Origin: Treponema sp.
GTDB lineage: Bacteria > Spirochaetota > Spirochaetia > Treponematales > Breznakiellaceae
Assembly: GCA_031279925.1 (NCBI GenBank)
Contig: JAITHQ010000109.1
Span: 1-5,691, forward strand
Length of the DNA: 5,691 bases
Direction: 5' to 3'
In this document: positions 1-5,577 of the stretch, piece after piece
Position numbering within the stretch: the first letter of the stretch is position 1
Layout: every line of letters begins with the position of its first letter
Notes under the pieces: model-generated
The model's database searches: none
What the model saw: the letters and a program-made list of their open reading frames with translations, nothing else
Told to the model about the DNA's origin: nothing
Program-made: the position numbers and the translations under genes

Positions 1-250
1 CGCCCTTGTTTTCGGCAAAGACTACCTCAAAGTAGTTAAAGTACTTTTCGGCCAATTCAGGGGAAAGGGATTTACCCCGCTCATTTCCCATACCTATCTG
101 AAGCCTAATAAGAGGCCGCCCATCGGCAGTATACTCCTGCTCATCGGCTGGCTCTATATTTAGTCCCACAGGCTGCTCAAAGCAGCCAATTACTGCCAAA
201 GCCAGTGCTACGCACAGGATGCTTACACTGAGCATTTTTCTGGTTCCCAT
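1..250 (-). CDS. Putative lipoprotein, N-terminal part (gene runs off the left edge)
   Basis: An open frame starts at the ATG at 250 and continues leftward without a stop for 83 codons to the window edge. It begins MGTRKMLSVSILCVALA and shows a basic start, a hydrophobic stretch and a lipobox A-V-I-G-C with the cysteine at residue 23. This indicates a type II signal peptide and a lipid-anchored envelope protein. The start is supported by GGAG lying eight bases upstream on the minus strand; the ATG at 235 is a weaker alternative. The visible mature part is hydrophilic and acidic near the N-terminus, then contains LIRLQIGMG and a tyrosine/phenylalanine-rich NYFEVVF stretch at residues 72-78. 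I do not recognise the family. It may belong to the paralogous lipoproteins of gut treponemes, but that is only an impression. It is transcribed divergently from the chemoreceptor gene. Confidence 0.8.
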   Translation of the reverse strand, partial: MGTRKMLSVSILCVALALAVIGCFEQPVGLNIEPADEQEYTADGRPLIRLQIGMGNERGKSLSPELAEKYFNYFEVVFAENKG

Positions 251-327
251 ATAAAGTTCTCCTTCACTTGGCTGTTTCCAGCTCTTGTTATATTTTCGAA
301 GGTTTTAAAGAAAACTCCGGTATTTTC

Positions 328-357
328 AATATAGCACAAATCATGAATAAAAAACAA
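328..357 (-). promoter_or_regulatory. Candidate sigma-70 promoter for the leftward lipoprotein gene
   Basis: Read on the minus strand, TTGTTT (357-352) is followed after 18 bases by TATATT (333-328). A TG dinucleotide one base before the -10 box gives an extended -10 (TGC-TATATT). The predicted start point is near 321, leaving a leader of about 70 bases before the ATG at 250. The -10 is good and the -35 is mediocre. The call rests on sequence match and position only. Confidence 0.4.
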
Positions 358-494
358 CCGGAATTTGAAAATTCTGCCCAGTTTATCAAAATATTTGTAC
401 AAAGACGCGGGGTAATGGCAGGGCCGCTCTTCCAAAGCGGTAAAAATTCCGCATTTTGGTTTTCTACGGCCCTTGTACCACTGACCTTCATTAA

Positions 495-523
495 TTGACA
501 GTTTTTTCGCTTGGTACTATACT
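495..523 (+). promoter_or_regulatory. Near-consensus sigma-70 promoter directly before the chemoreceptor ATG
   Basis: TTGACA at 495-500, a 17-base spacer, then TATACT at 518-523: a perfect -35 with optimal spacing and a five-of-six -10. Transcription would start at 530 or 531, both A. The chemoreceptor ATG begins at 531, so the mRNA would be leaderless or carry one leader base. The same bases could be read as an in-frame TTG start codon at 495, but that TTG is the first half of the -35 box, which argues for 531 as the true start. Confidence 0.75.
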
Positions 524-530
524 AAGGCAA

Positions 531-2663
531 ATGAAAGACCGGGTAATTTCCATTAGCTTCAAGCTGCTTATACCCATTTTTATTTGTTTTATCATCTTTG
601 GCGGCAGCCTGGCGGTTACCATTAACCTGCTTAGTTCCTCCACCTCGGCGGCAACTTTTAAAGAAGGGATCGACCGGAAAGACAACCTGGTCAACAGCCT
701 TATCGAGGAACAAACCGCCCTGCTGGAGAAAAAAACCCGCTGGTTTGCCGGTTTTGCCGGTTCCAGCGAGCTGATCGGCGGAATCCGGTGGAACGGGACC
801 GCAGGGCTTAAAAACCAGCTTGAAGCCCTGGCCGCCGCCCTGGATGTGGACGGTATTGCCCTGGCGGACCGGGATGGGTATCTTTTGGTGGACAGCGGTA
901 CGGCAGGGGCTTCCGGCGGGGCGCGTTATGTCCGTACCATTGTTTCCTATACAGAAGACCAGAACTGTATAACCCGGATGTACTCCCTGGATACCAGTCT
1001 GGCGTTGATCTCGGCAATTCCTGTTTTTGAAAATCAGTCGCTGGCCGGTTACGGTTTTATCGAGTATAGTCTCCAGTCGCCCCAATTTGTTAATGCCCTG
1101 CAGTCCCTTACCCAGTGCGAGATAGATTTGTACCAGGGGCCGGCGCTCCGGGGCAGCTCCAGCGGGCTTTCCGCAGGGCCGTCAAACCGGAGCCGGTGGA
1201 TTACCCCCTTTACCGGCAGCCTGTCTTCGGATCACGATATCATGATCGATACGGTTCTTGGCCTGGGCCAGACCTACCGGGGCGAGTACACTGTAGAGAA
1301 CGTTAAATATTACGGCGTCCATTTCCCCCTGAAAGACGGCTCTGACTCGCGGGTAGGTATTGTCTCCATGAGCCTCCCCATGACGCCGGTGCAGGAGACC
1401 GTCCAGCTTATCAACAAGGTAGTGGTTCCGCTGCTTTCAGGCGGTATTGTCCTTCTGCTGTTTATCTTTACCCTGCTCCTCCGCTTGATCGTTATTGCGC
1501 CGCTCAAATACACCGCCGCAACCGCCGCCGCGGTTTCGGAAAACCTTAGTTCCAAAGAAGCGGACTTTACCTACCAAATGCCGGTCAAACAGCGGGACGA
1601 GATTGGCGTTATCACCCGGAGCATCAACGGTTTTATCGCTTCACTGCGGGGCCTTGTAAGCCAGCTAAAAGACGCCCAGTCTTCGCTGCAAAACATTGGG
1701 GAAAATTTAAGCGGGCAGGCGGAAGAATCGGCAAAAGCAAACGCAAAGATTATGGGCGCGGCAATGGAAATAAAGGGCCAGACCGAAAATCAGTCCCACT
1801 CCCTTGAGCGTACCAACAGCGTATTGCAAAATGCCGTTGAAGGGCTGGGCGGCCTTAACGCCCTTATCGCAGATCAGAACCAGTCCATAGCGGCCTCTAC
1901 CGCATCGGTACAGGAAATGGCGAATACGATCAACGCCGTGCAGGTTGCGGTGCAGGAGATGAAGGATCAGTTCCGGTCGCTGGTTTCCGTGGCGGATACC
2001 GGCAAGGAGCGGCAGGAAGCGGTAGACCGGCAGATACAGGGTATCCTTGCCCAGTCAGAGGCCCTGGTGGGGGCCAACCGGATCATTGCCCAGATAGCGG
2101 CAAAAACCAACCTCTTGGCAATGAACGCCGCTATCGAGGCGGCCCACGCCGGGGAAAAGGGTAAGGGCTTTGCCGTTGTTGCCGAAGAAATCCGGGGGCT
2201 GGCGGAAAACGCCCGTTCCCAGTCCGATTCCATCAAGGTGGAACTCTCCGGCATTGCCAAATCGGTGCAGGACACTGTGCAGATGTCGGCAAAATCCCGC
2301 GAAGCCTTTGGGCAGGTTTCCGGGCAGATCAACGCTACCGACGCTTTTATTACCAGAATCGATACGGCAATGGACGCCCAGCGGGGCGCTTCCGCCCGCA
2401 TCGGCGAGGCCCTGGACGCGATAAACGCCGCGGCGGGCCGGGTACAGAGTACCTCAACAGACATGACCAGCCACATGGACGGGGTAAAAAAGGAAATGGA
2501 CGAGCTTACCTGCATTGTCCAGGCAATAGAACAGGGAATCATCGGCATGGGCGACAGCGCACAGGAAGTAAACCGGGCCGCCGAAACGGTTCTGGAGCTT
2601 GCCAAAGATACCCGCCGGAATATTCTTATTATGGAAGGAACAATCGGTTCTTTTAAAGTCTGA
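531..2663 (+). CDS. Methyl-accepting chemotaxis protein with periplasmic Cache-type sensor
   Basis: A 710-residue transmembrane chemoreceptor that would control the CheA kinase through CheW in response to a periplasmic ligand. Residues about 9-33 form the first membrane helix after a basic MKDR start. Residues 34-295 are periplasmic and resemble a double Cache sensor: a distal PAS-like part with [12 protein letters not shown], and a proximal part with [10 protein letters not shown] and [11 protein letters not shown], as in Cache_3-type domains. Residues about 297-323 form the second membrane helix. A HAMP domain follows, ending near 373 with DEIG at 356-359. The long coiled-coil signalling hairpin has the conserved tip at 526-561 ([21 protein letters not shown], then [15 protein letters not shown]). 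No C-terminal CheR-tethering pentapeptide is seen; the protein ends [12 protein letters not shown] at 495 would add 12 residues but lies in the -35 box. AAGG at 524-527 is too close to the ATG to be a good ribosome site. The ligand cannot be told from sequence. Family assignment is secure. Confidence 0.95.
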   Translation: MKDRVISISFKLLIPIFICFIIFGGSLAVTINLLSSSTSAATFKEGIDRKDNLVNSLIEEQTALLEKKTRWFAGFAGSSELIGGIRWNGTAGLKNQLEALAAALDVDGIALADRDGYLLVDSGTAGASGGARYVRTIVSYTEDQNCITRMYSLDTSLALISAIPVFENQSLAGYGFIEYSLQSPQFVNALQSLTQCEIDLYQGPALRGSSSGLSAGPSNRSRWITPFTGSLSSDHDIMIDTVLGLGQTYRGEYTVENVKYYGVHFPLKDGSDSRVGIVSMSLPMTPVQETVQLINKVVVPLLSGGIVLLLFIFTLLLRLIVIAPLKYTAATAAAVSENLSSKEADFTYQMPVKQRDEIGVITRSINGFIASLRGLVSQLKDAQSSLQNIGENLSGQAEESAKANAKIMGAAMEIKGQTENQSHSLERTNSVLQNAVEGLGGLNALIADQNQSIAASTASVQEMANTINAVQVAVQEMKDQFRSLVSVADTGKERQEAVDRQIQGILAQSEALVGANRIIAQIAAKTNLLAMNAAIEAAHAGEKGKGFAVVAEEIRGLAENARSQSDSIKVELSGIAKSVQDTVQMSAKSREAFGQVSGQINATDAFITRIDTAMDAQRGASARIGEALDAINAAAGRVQSTSTDMTSHMDGVKKEMDELTCIVQAIEQGIIGMGDSAQEVNRAAETVLELAKDTRRNILIMEGTIGSFKV

Positions 2664-2674
2664 CAGGGGGTGTT

Positions 2675-3385
2675 ATGCGCAATTGTTTCTTTGCATTGCT
2701 CTTGACCTGGGGTGCAATTCTCCCGGCCCAGGACCTTTCAATTGATTTTCGCTACAATGTATCCGGCCCTGACCCGGATAATTACCTTACCTACAAGTCG
2801 GCCATTCGCTACATCGAGGCGGACAAAGATGCCTTTGACGCCGGAACCGGGGCTTCCAAACACAAATCCACTTCCCTTTTTGCCCCCATTCAGACGGACA
2901 TCATGGGCAGGGCAACAATATCGACGGGTTTCCGGGGACTGCTGCTTTTTCCTCTTTCAAATGACGCAACCCGCATTGGGGATAATCTGCATGTTTACAA
3001 AGAGGGAAACATCATCATAATGGAATACGTCCACATGGGCGTTGCCTATCGTATAATGACCGATAAAACCGGCAATATCAGTTTTCCGCGCGGAAACTAT
3101 GTAATGCGCACCATTGGTTATCTGGTGGATTTTTCAAAACCCCAGGTTATTTCATCTGACTTTTCTACTGCCAGAACAAGCGCATCGGTAGACTGGAAAA
3201 AGATATGGGACCCTGCTGTTCCTTCGGGAAGAACCATCACCACCGGTGAAGCAGCTAAAACCGGCCCCATACAGAACGATTACGGCGATATGATGGCGAT
3301 GTTCAACTGGGATGGAACCCTGGAGGTTCGTTTTGAAAATTCAATTTTGAATATTAAGGGCGTCCTGCGCCCGATAAAACGGTAA
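2675..3385 (+). CDS. Exported protein of unknown function, downstream of the chemoreceptor
   Basis: A 236-residue protein with an apparent Sec signal peptide: MRNCFFALLLTWGAILPA, probably cut after Ala18 before QDLSIDF. No lipobox cysteine sits at the cleavage site, so a soluble periplasmic or secreted product is expected. The mature part has many short alternating hydrophobic segments typical of beta structure, for example GNIIIMEYVHMGVAYRIMTD near 111-130 and LEVRFENSILNIKGVLRP at the C-terminus. No membrane helix follows the signal. I do not recognise a family. The ATG lies 11 bases after the chemoreceptor stop and is preceded by AGGGGGT (2665-2671), so co-transcription and possibly translational coupling are likely. 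The pairing suggests, without proof, a periplasmic partner of the receptor. It shares the base composition of the receptor gene. Confidence 0.85.
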   Translation: MRNCFFALLLTWGAILPAQDLSIDFRYNVSGPDPDNYLTYKSAIRYIEADKDAFDAGTGASKHKSTSLFAPIQTDIMGRATISTGFRGLLLFPLSNDATRIGDNLHVYKEGNIIIMEYVHMGVAYRIMTDKTGNISFPRGNYVMRTIGYLVDFSKPQVISSDFSTARTSASVDWKKIWDPAVPSGRTITTGEAAKTGPIQNDYGDMMAMFNWDGTLEVRFENSILNIKGVLRPIKR

Positions 3386-3437
3386 GCCGGTGATCTGACC
3401 ATTTTTCCGGAGGCATTGACGCCTTATAAACAATACG

Positions 3438-3492
3438 AAAGCGATGATTCCAGACTTTAGTCCGTACATCGATTAGATTGAATCATCGCTTT
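3438..3492. terminator. Inverted repeat between convergent genes, probable two-way terminator
   Basis: AAAGCGATGATTC (3438-3450) and its exact reverse complement (3480-3492) form a 13-bp perfect stem around a 29-base loop. The loop contains a small GACT-TT-AGTC hairpin and an ATCGAT palindrome. It lies between the stop of the exported-protein gene (3385) and the stop of the leftward metQ-like gene (3504). The flanks are moderately T-rich on both strands (CTTTGCTTCTT on plus, CTTTCGTATTGTTT on minus) but lack a clean T run, and the loop is long for an intrinsic terminator. Confidence 0.55.
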
Positions 3493-3503
3493 GCTTCTTA
3501 ATC

Positions 3504-4316
3504 CTAAAAAACCGGGACTACACTGCCATCGGTCCATTTTTTGGCAATATAATCTATTACCTTTTGGGAAAGCAGGGCGTTTTTCAGCGCCGCTAAACGG
3601 GAGTCCTTTTCGTTTCCCTTGCGCGCTACCACGATATTCACATAAGGTGAAGAGGGGCCTTCGATAATAAGGGAGTCCCGCAAGGGGTTAAGGCCCGCTT
3701 CCAGGGCATAGTTGCCATTAATGGCTGCGGCGTCTACATCCTGCAGGGAGCGGGGAAGCTGCGCCGCCTCAAGCTCCTGGAAACTGAAGTTTTTGGGGTT
3801 AGCGGTAATGTCGCGGGGTGTGGCGGTAAGGCCAATGCCTTCTTTAAGCGTGATAAGCCCCTCTGCCTGGAGCAGGAGCAGCGCCCTGCCGCCATTGGAC
3901 GGATCATTGGGGATAGCGATGGATGCCCCATTGGGAAGCTGGTCTTTGCTTTTGTATTTGGCCGAATAAAGGCCAAAGGGTTCAATATGAACGCCAAAAA
4001 CAGATACCAGTTTGGCCTGCCATTCCTCATTGCTTTTTAGATAGGGAATGTGCTGGAAAAAATTGGCGTCCAGGTCCCCGGCAAGGACCGCTACATTGGG
4101 CTGTACGTAGTCGGTGAATTCCACCACCTGCAAGGTAATACCCTGAGCGGCCAGATCGTCCTTGATCAGGTTGAGCAATTCCGCATGGGGAACCGGCGTC
4201 GCCCCCACCGAAAGCGTGGCGCCGGATTTCTGTGCGCTGCCTTTGGCTTCAACATGCTGATTAAAAGCCAAAACCAATACGCCTGCCACAAGCAGGCCAA
4301 CAAGAGTCTTTTTCAT
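3504..4316 (-). CDS. metQ: MetQ/NlpA-family substrate-binding protein, non-lipidated form
   Basis: A 270-residue periplasmic binding protein of the MetQ/NlpA family, which delivers methionine to the MetN-MetI ABC importer; treponemal Tp32 belongs here. Family motifs appear in order: GATPVPHAELL (38-48), FTDYVQPNVAVLAGDLDANF (67-86) followed by FQHIPYL, the IPNDPSNGGRALLLLQ segment (135-150) with Arg144, INGNYALEAGL (199-209) with Asn202, and SPYVNIV (223-229). In known family structures the aromatic residues and the Arg and Asn of these motifs line the amino-acid pocket. The signal peptide MKKTLVGLLVAGVLVLAFNQHVEA has no lipobox, and the whole protein contains no cysteine, so it cannot be anchored as a classical lipoprotein. 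A strong AAGGAGGT site precedes the ATG. Length is normal. No metN or metI lies beside it in the window, so methionine as ligand is a family inference; other amino acids are possible. Confidence 0.88.
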   Translation of the reverse strand: MKKTLVGLLVAGVLVLAFNQHVEAKGSAQKSGATLSVGATPVPHAELLNLIKDDLAAQGITLQVVEFTDYVQPNVAVLAGDLDANFFQHIPYLKSNEEWQAKLVSVFGVHIEPFGLYSAKYKSKDQLPNGASIAIPNDPSNGGRALLLLQAEGLITLKEGIGLTATPRDITANPKNFSFQELEAAQLPRSLQDVDAAAINGNYALEAGLNPLRDSLIIEGPSSPYVNIVVARKGNEKDSRLAALKNALLSQKVIDYIAKKWTDGSVVPVF

Positions 4317-4383
4317 GATACCTCCTTAAAACTATAAGTTCAAACTGGTATATATAACGAATTTAGTCAATAGTGTGATTCTT

Positions 4384-4607
4384 GGGGCCAGGAAGTACCC
4401 TCTTCCAAAACAGCGCGGATATCAAGGACGCTGGCCTTGCCGCCGGCAACTGCAACGGAGAAGGTTGTGTTTTTCGATAATGTCCAGGGAAACGATGGGT
4501 TAGGTTCTGGTGGGCCGCAGCACGGCGTTGAGGAAACCCAGTAATTGTTCCTCTTTCGCCCATGACCTTGAAAAAGAGATAATCGTTAGGGGGTTAAGGC
4601 GTTCCAT
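4384..4607 (-). pseudogene. Decayed N-terminal remnant of a Rpn / PD-(D/E)XK nuclease-family gene
   Basis: Reading leftward from the ATG at 4607, the three frames together give a recognisable family N-terminus. Frame one reads MERLNPL. After a one-base loss near 4587 comes NDYLFFKVMGERG. After a second indel near 4553 comes EEQLLGFLNAVLR, then an in-frame TAA at 4502-4500, then PIVSLDIIE. After an extra A in the run at 4470-4474 comes NTTFSVAVAGGKASVLDIRA, then VLEEGT. The order NPLNDYLF, EEQLL-FLNA, LDIIENT, KASVLDIRA matches the start of Rpn-family recombination-promoting nucleases/putative transposases (PDDEXK_2). The aspartate in LDIRA would be the first catalytic residue. The remnant stops before the second motif (E-x-Q), so it is truncated as well as frameshifted and cannot encode an enzyme. 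A stop follows at 4369-4367, beside the metQ leader. The family call is from memory of the motif pattern. Confidence 0.7.
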
Positions 4608-4615
4608 TGGTTTTT

Positions 4616-4637
4616 CCTGGTGTTCCATGGTACCAGG
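4616..4637 (-). promoter_or_regulatory. Hairpin covering the ribosome site of the Rpn remnant
   Basis: Read leftward, CCTGGT (4637-4632) pairs with ACCAGG (4621-4616) around a ten-base loop that contains the palindrome CCATGG. The 3' arm contains the AGG of the AGGA that would be the Shine-Dalgarno site for the remnant's ATG at 4607. In the ancestral gene this could have hidden the ribosome site. The stem is short, so a chance palindrome cannot be excluded. Confidence 0.35.
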
Positions 4638-4656
4638 CGGCAATGAATGCCAATTT

Positions 4657-4920
4657 GTAGTATGGCCAGCGGCGTGTATGCGCCCCGATGACCGGGAGGC
4701 TGGCAAAGAACAAAACAAAAAAACACAAACGAGCCCTGTAATGCTTTTCATGGAAATGGCATAACGTTCCGGCTGTTTACGAGGTTTTGCCGGCCCGGAT
4801 AAGGGCTTGCGTAGCAAGACCAGGACTGGCAAAATGTGCCGCAATGAGGCGTGGGAATGGCGTAAGCCATGACCTAGCCGAATGGAGGCCAAGCCCGCTA
4901 CTGCGGGCGCAGCGTAAACA
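4657..4920. repeat. GC-rich intergenic block of serial small hairpins
   Basis: No gene is supported here. The block holds at least five compact perfect stems: GGCG-TGTATG-CGCC (4671-4684), CCGGC/GCCGG with a 15-base loop (4769-4793), CTTGC-GTA-GCAAG (4806-4818), ATGGC-GTAA-GCCAT (4857-4870) and GCCCGC-TACT-GCGGGC (4893-4908). The right end is marked by GCGCAGCGTAAAC and an abrupt change to AT-rich DNA. The long open frame across it on the minus strand (to 4892) has arginine- and proline-rich, low-plausibility content and runs into the Rpn remnant in a shifted frame. The block may be a dispersed repeat or the leader of the decayed nuclease gene. It could also be a structured RNA. None of these is shown by one copy. 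Confidence 0.4.
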
Positions 4921-4955
4921 GACCTAATATAAGGCAGTAAAAACGCTTAAAAAAA

Positions 4956-5126
4956 GTCAAGTTTTCAAGTCAAAAAGTGTTTGCTAATTCTATATGTAGT
5001 ATAGAGTTAAGCGAAAGTTGTAATAACTGGTTATATCTAATTCTCTCTCGTTATACAGGGCAATACGGGGTAATTTCAGGCGTTTTTGGCCTGTTTTTTC
5101 CCCAAAACTTGACCCGGTTTTTTGAC
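4956..5126. repeat. Two inverted pairs of GTCAA boxes with 13-bp internal spacing
   Basis: On the left, GTCAA occurs at 4956-4960 and again at 4969-4973. On the right, its complement TTGAC occurs at 5109-5113 and 5122-5126. Within each pair the start-to-start distance is exactly 13 bp, and the pairs face each other. The outer context also matches: GTCAAGTTTT (4956-4965) is the exact reverse complement of AAAACTTGAC (5104-5113), and GTCAAAAA matches TTTTTGAC. Such spaced direct repeats resemble binding sites for an integrase, replication protein or repressor, but no binding protein is known here. Confidence 0.4.
5077..5099 (+). terminator. Terminator-like hairpin with T run
   Basis: CAGGC (5077-5081) pairs with GCCTG (5089-5093) around GTTTTTG, followed at once by six T (5094-5099). 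This has the form of a rightward intrinsic terminator with a short stem. No rightward gene is seen just upstream, so it may insulate the HTH genes from read-through or end an unseen short RNA. Confidence 0.4.
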
Positions 5127-5170
5127 AGATAGAGGGAAGGGCAAAACGCTTACCGTTAAAGAAAAACCGC

Positions 5171-5214
5171 GTTATGTAAAACACGCTCTTTTATAAGAGC
5201 GGCAAAGACATAAC
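5171..5214. repeat. Nested palindrome (7 bp, 6x6 internal loop, 7 bp)
   Basis: GTTATGT (5171-5177) and ACATAAC (5208-5214) flank an inner stem CGCTCTT (5184-5190) / AAGAGCG (5195-5201) with loop TTAT. The two unpaired sides of the internal loop are both six bases, so the whole 44-base element is symmetric about its centre. It lies just upstream of the promoter for the HTH genes and outside their predicted transcript, which favours a DNA site (operator, recombination or transfer site) over an RNA hairpin. Confidence 0.5.
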
Positions 5215-5228
5215 AGAATCAAACAAAA

Positions 5229-5259
5229 ATTGTGTTCCATACAATAACAGCCGTATATT
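5229..5259 (+). promoter_or_regulatory. Candidate promoter with overlapping dyad for the HTH genes
   Basis: TTGTGT (5230-5235), an 18-base spacer and TATATT (5254-5259) form a plausible sigma-70 promoter, with a start point near 5266 and a leader of about 63 bases to the ATG at 5329. The dyad ATTGT-GTTCCAT-ACAAT (5229-5245) overlaps the -35 box, which would suit repression, perhaps by the HTH products. The -35 is weak. Confidence 0.4.
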
Positions 5260-5328
5260 CTCATTGTAGGGCAATAAATGTTCTACTGGCTGCTTGTGCG
5301 GCTAATAAACTTTTTTAAGGAGAATAGT

Positions 5329-5514
5329 ATGAAACTATTTTCTATTCAACAAGCGGCGATTTTTCTAAAAACATCGCCAGCCAAGATTAGGCACTGGATA
5401 AAAACTGATAAAAGTTTTCCAGTAGTTGTTTATGGGGAGAGACAAAAAAGAATAATCGCCGAAAAACTACCATTATGGGTAGAAAGCAAAATGGCGATTA
5501 ACGCAACGGTCTAA
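5329..5514 (+). CDS. Small helix-turn-helix DNA-binding protein, excisionase/MerR-like
   Basis: A 61-residue basic protein beginning MKLFSIQQAAIFLKTSPAKI. Residues 4-24 fit the helix-turn-helix of the HTH_17/excisionase group (a strand, then QQAAIFLKTS turn and recognition helix AKIRHWIK). A short wing follows (FPVVVYGERQKRII, 30-43) and then a final helix EKLPLWVES. Such proteins bind DNA as excisionases or small repressors of mobile elements. The start at 5329 is chosen because AAGGAG lies six bases upstream and the family begins a few residues before the helix. The in-frame ATG at 5278 would add 17 hydrophobic residues and has only a weaker AGGG. Codons are AT-rich, unlike the chemoreceptor gene. 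A second HTH gene starts 63 bases downstream. Confidence 0.78.
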   Translation: MKLFSIQQAAIFLKTSPAKIRHWIKTDKSFPVVVYGERQKRIIAEKLPLWVESKMAINATV

Positions 5515-5527
5515 AACCAAACAACTT

Positions 5528-5555
5528 TTAGCGGGGGCTGAAAACGCCCCGCTAA
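5528..5555 (+). promoter_or_regulatory. Strong hairpin between the two HTH genes
   Basis: TTAGCGGGG (5528-5536) and CCCCGCTAA (5547-5555) form a 9-bp perfect, GC-rich stem with a ten-base loop GCTGAAAACG. It sits 14 bases after the stop of the first HTH gene and ends ten bases before AAGGA, the ribosome site of the second. No T run follows on either strand, so it looks less like an intrinsic terminator and more like an mRNA processing, stability or attenuating element that sets the ratio of the two proteins. Confidence 0.5.
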
Positions 5556-5577
5556 TTATAGAAAAAAGGAACAGGCA

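Larger units (their letters stand above)
4921..5328. other. AT-rich non-coding stretch upstream of the HTH genes
   Basis: About 400 bases with no supported gene. The base composition is clearly more AT-rich than the DNA to the left and matches the two small HTH genes to the right. It contains short dyads: CTATA-TGTAG-TATAG (4990-5004) and ATAAC-TG-GTTAT (5023-5034). It also contains the inverted GTCAA boxes, a terminator-like hairpin, a 44-base nested palindrome and a promoter, listed separately. The only sizeable leftward frame (5184-4990) begins with GTG, lacks a good ribosome site and resembles no family I know. The density of dyads suggests a control region or element end. Confidence 0.5.

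Noticed and set aside
424..452. Overlapping small hairpins CCGCT/AGCGG and GCGG/CCGC
   Set aside because: The stems are four to five bp with no T run and no clear gene end to serve. Alternative pairing is possible but too weak to call a switch.
223..498. Small frames in the divergent intergenic region (268-498 plus, 435-223 and 491-288 minus)
   Set aside because: They overlap each other, the lipoprotein start or the promoters, lack good ribosome sites and show no family features.
495..530. Start of the chemoreceptor at TTG 495 (12 extra residues)
   Set aside because: The TTG is part of a perfect -35 box, and the -10 lies between it and the ATG at 531. No ribosome site precedes it.
3404..3424. 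AGGC-N6-GCCT hairpin just after the exported-protein gene
   Set aside because: Only four base pairs; the 13-bp inverted repeat a few bases on is the better terminator candidate.
4317..4380. SAM or other methionine riboswitch, or clear promoter, before the metQ-like gene
   Set aside because: The leader after the Rpn relic is only about 50 bases. TTGACT has no -10 at proper distance, and the TATATA stretch has no good -35. No riboswitch fold is visible.
4510..4764. 84-residue plus-strand frame
   Set aside because: It runs antisense over the Rpn remnant, has no ribosome site and matches no family.
4500..4892. 130-residue minus-strand frame as a gene
   Set aside because: Its end is one frame of the decayed Rpn remnant. 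The rest crosses the hairpin block with implausible arginine- and proline-rich content.
4990..5184. 64-residue minus-strand frame starting with GTG
   Set aside because: No usable ribosome site; it overlaps the GTCAA boxes and the terminator-like hairpin, and the content is unremarkable.
5278..5328. Earlier in-frame ATG of the first HTH gene
   Set aside because: It would add a hydrophobic 17-residue tail before the HTH and sits only about 12 bases from the predicted transcript start. The ATG at 5329 has a much better ribosome site.
4657..5328. CRISPR array or tRNA gene in the hairpin-rich and AT-rich regions
   Set aside because: There are no regularly repeated units with spacers and no cloverleaf or CCA-type end. 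The stems differ in sequence.
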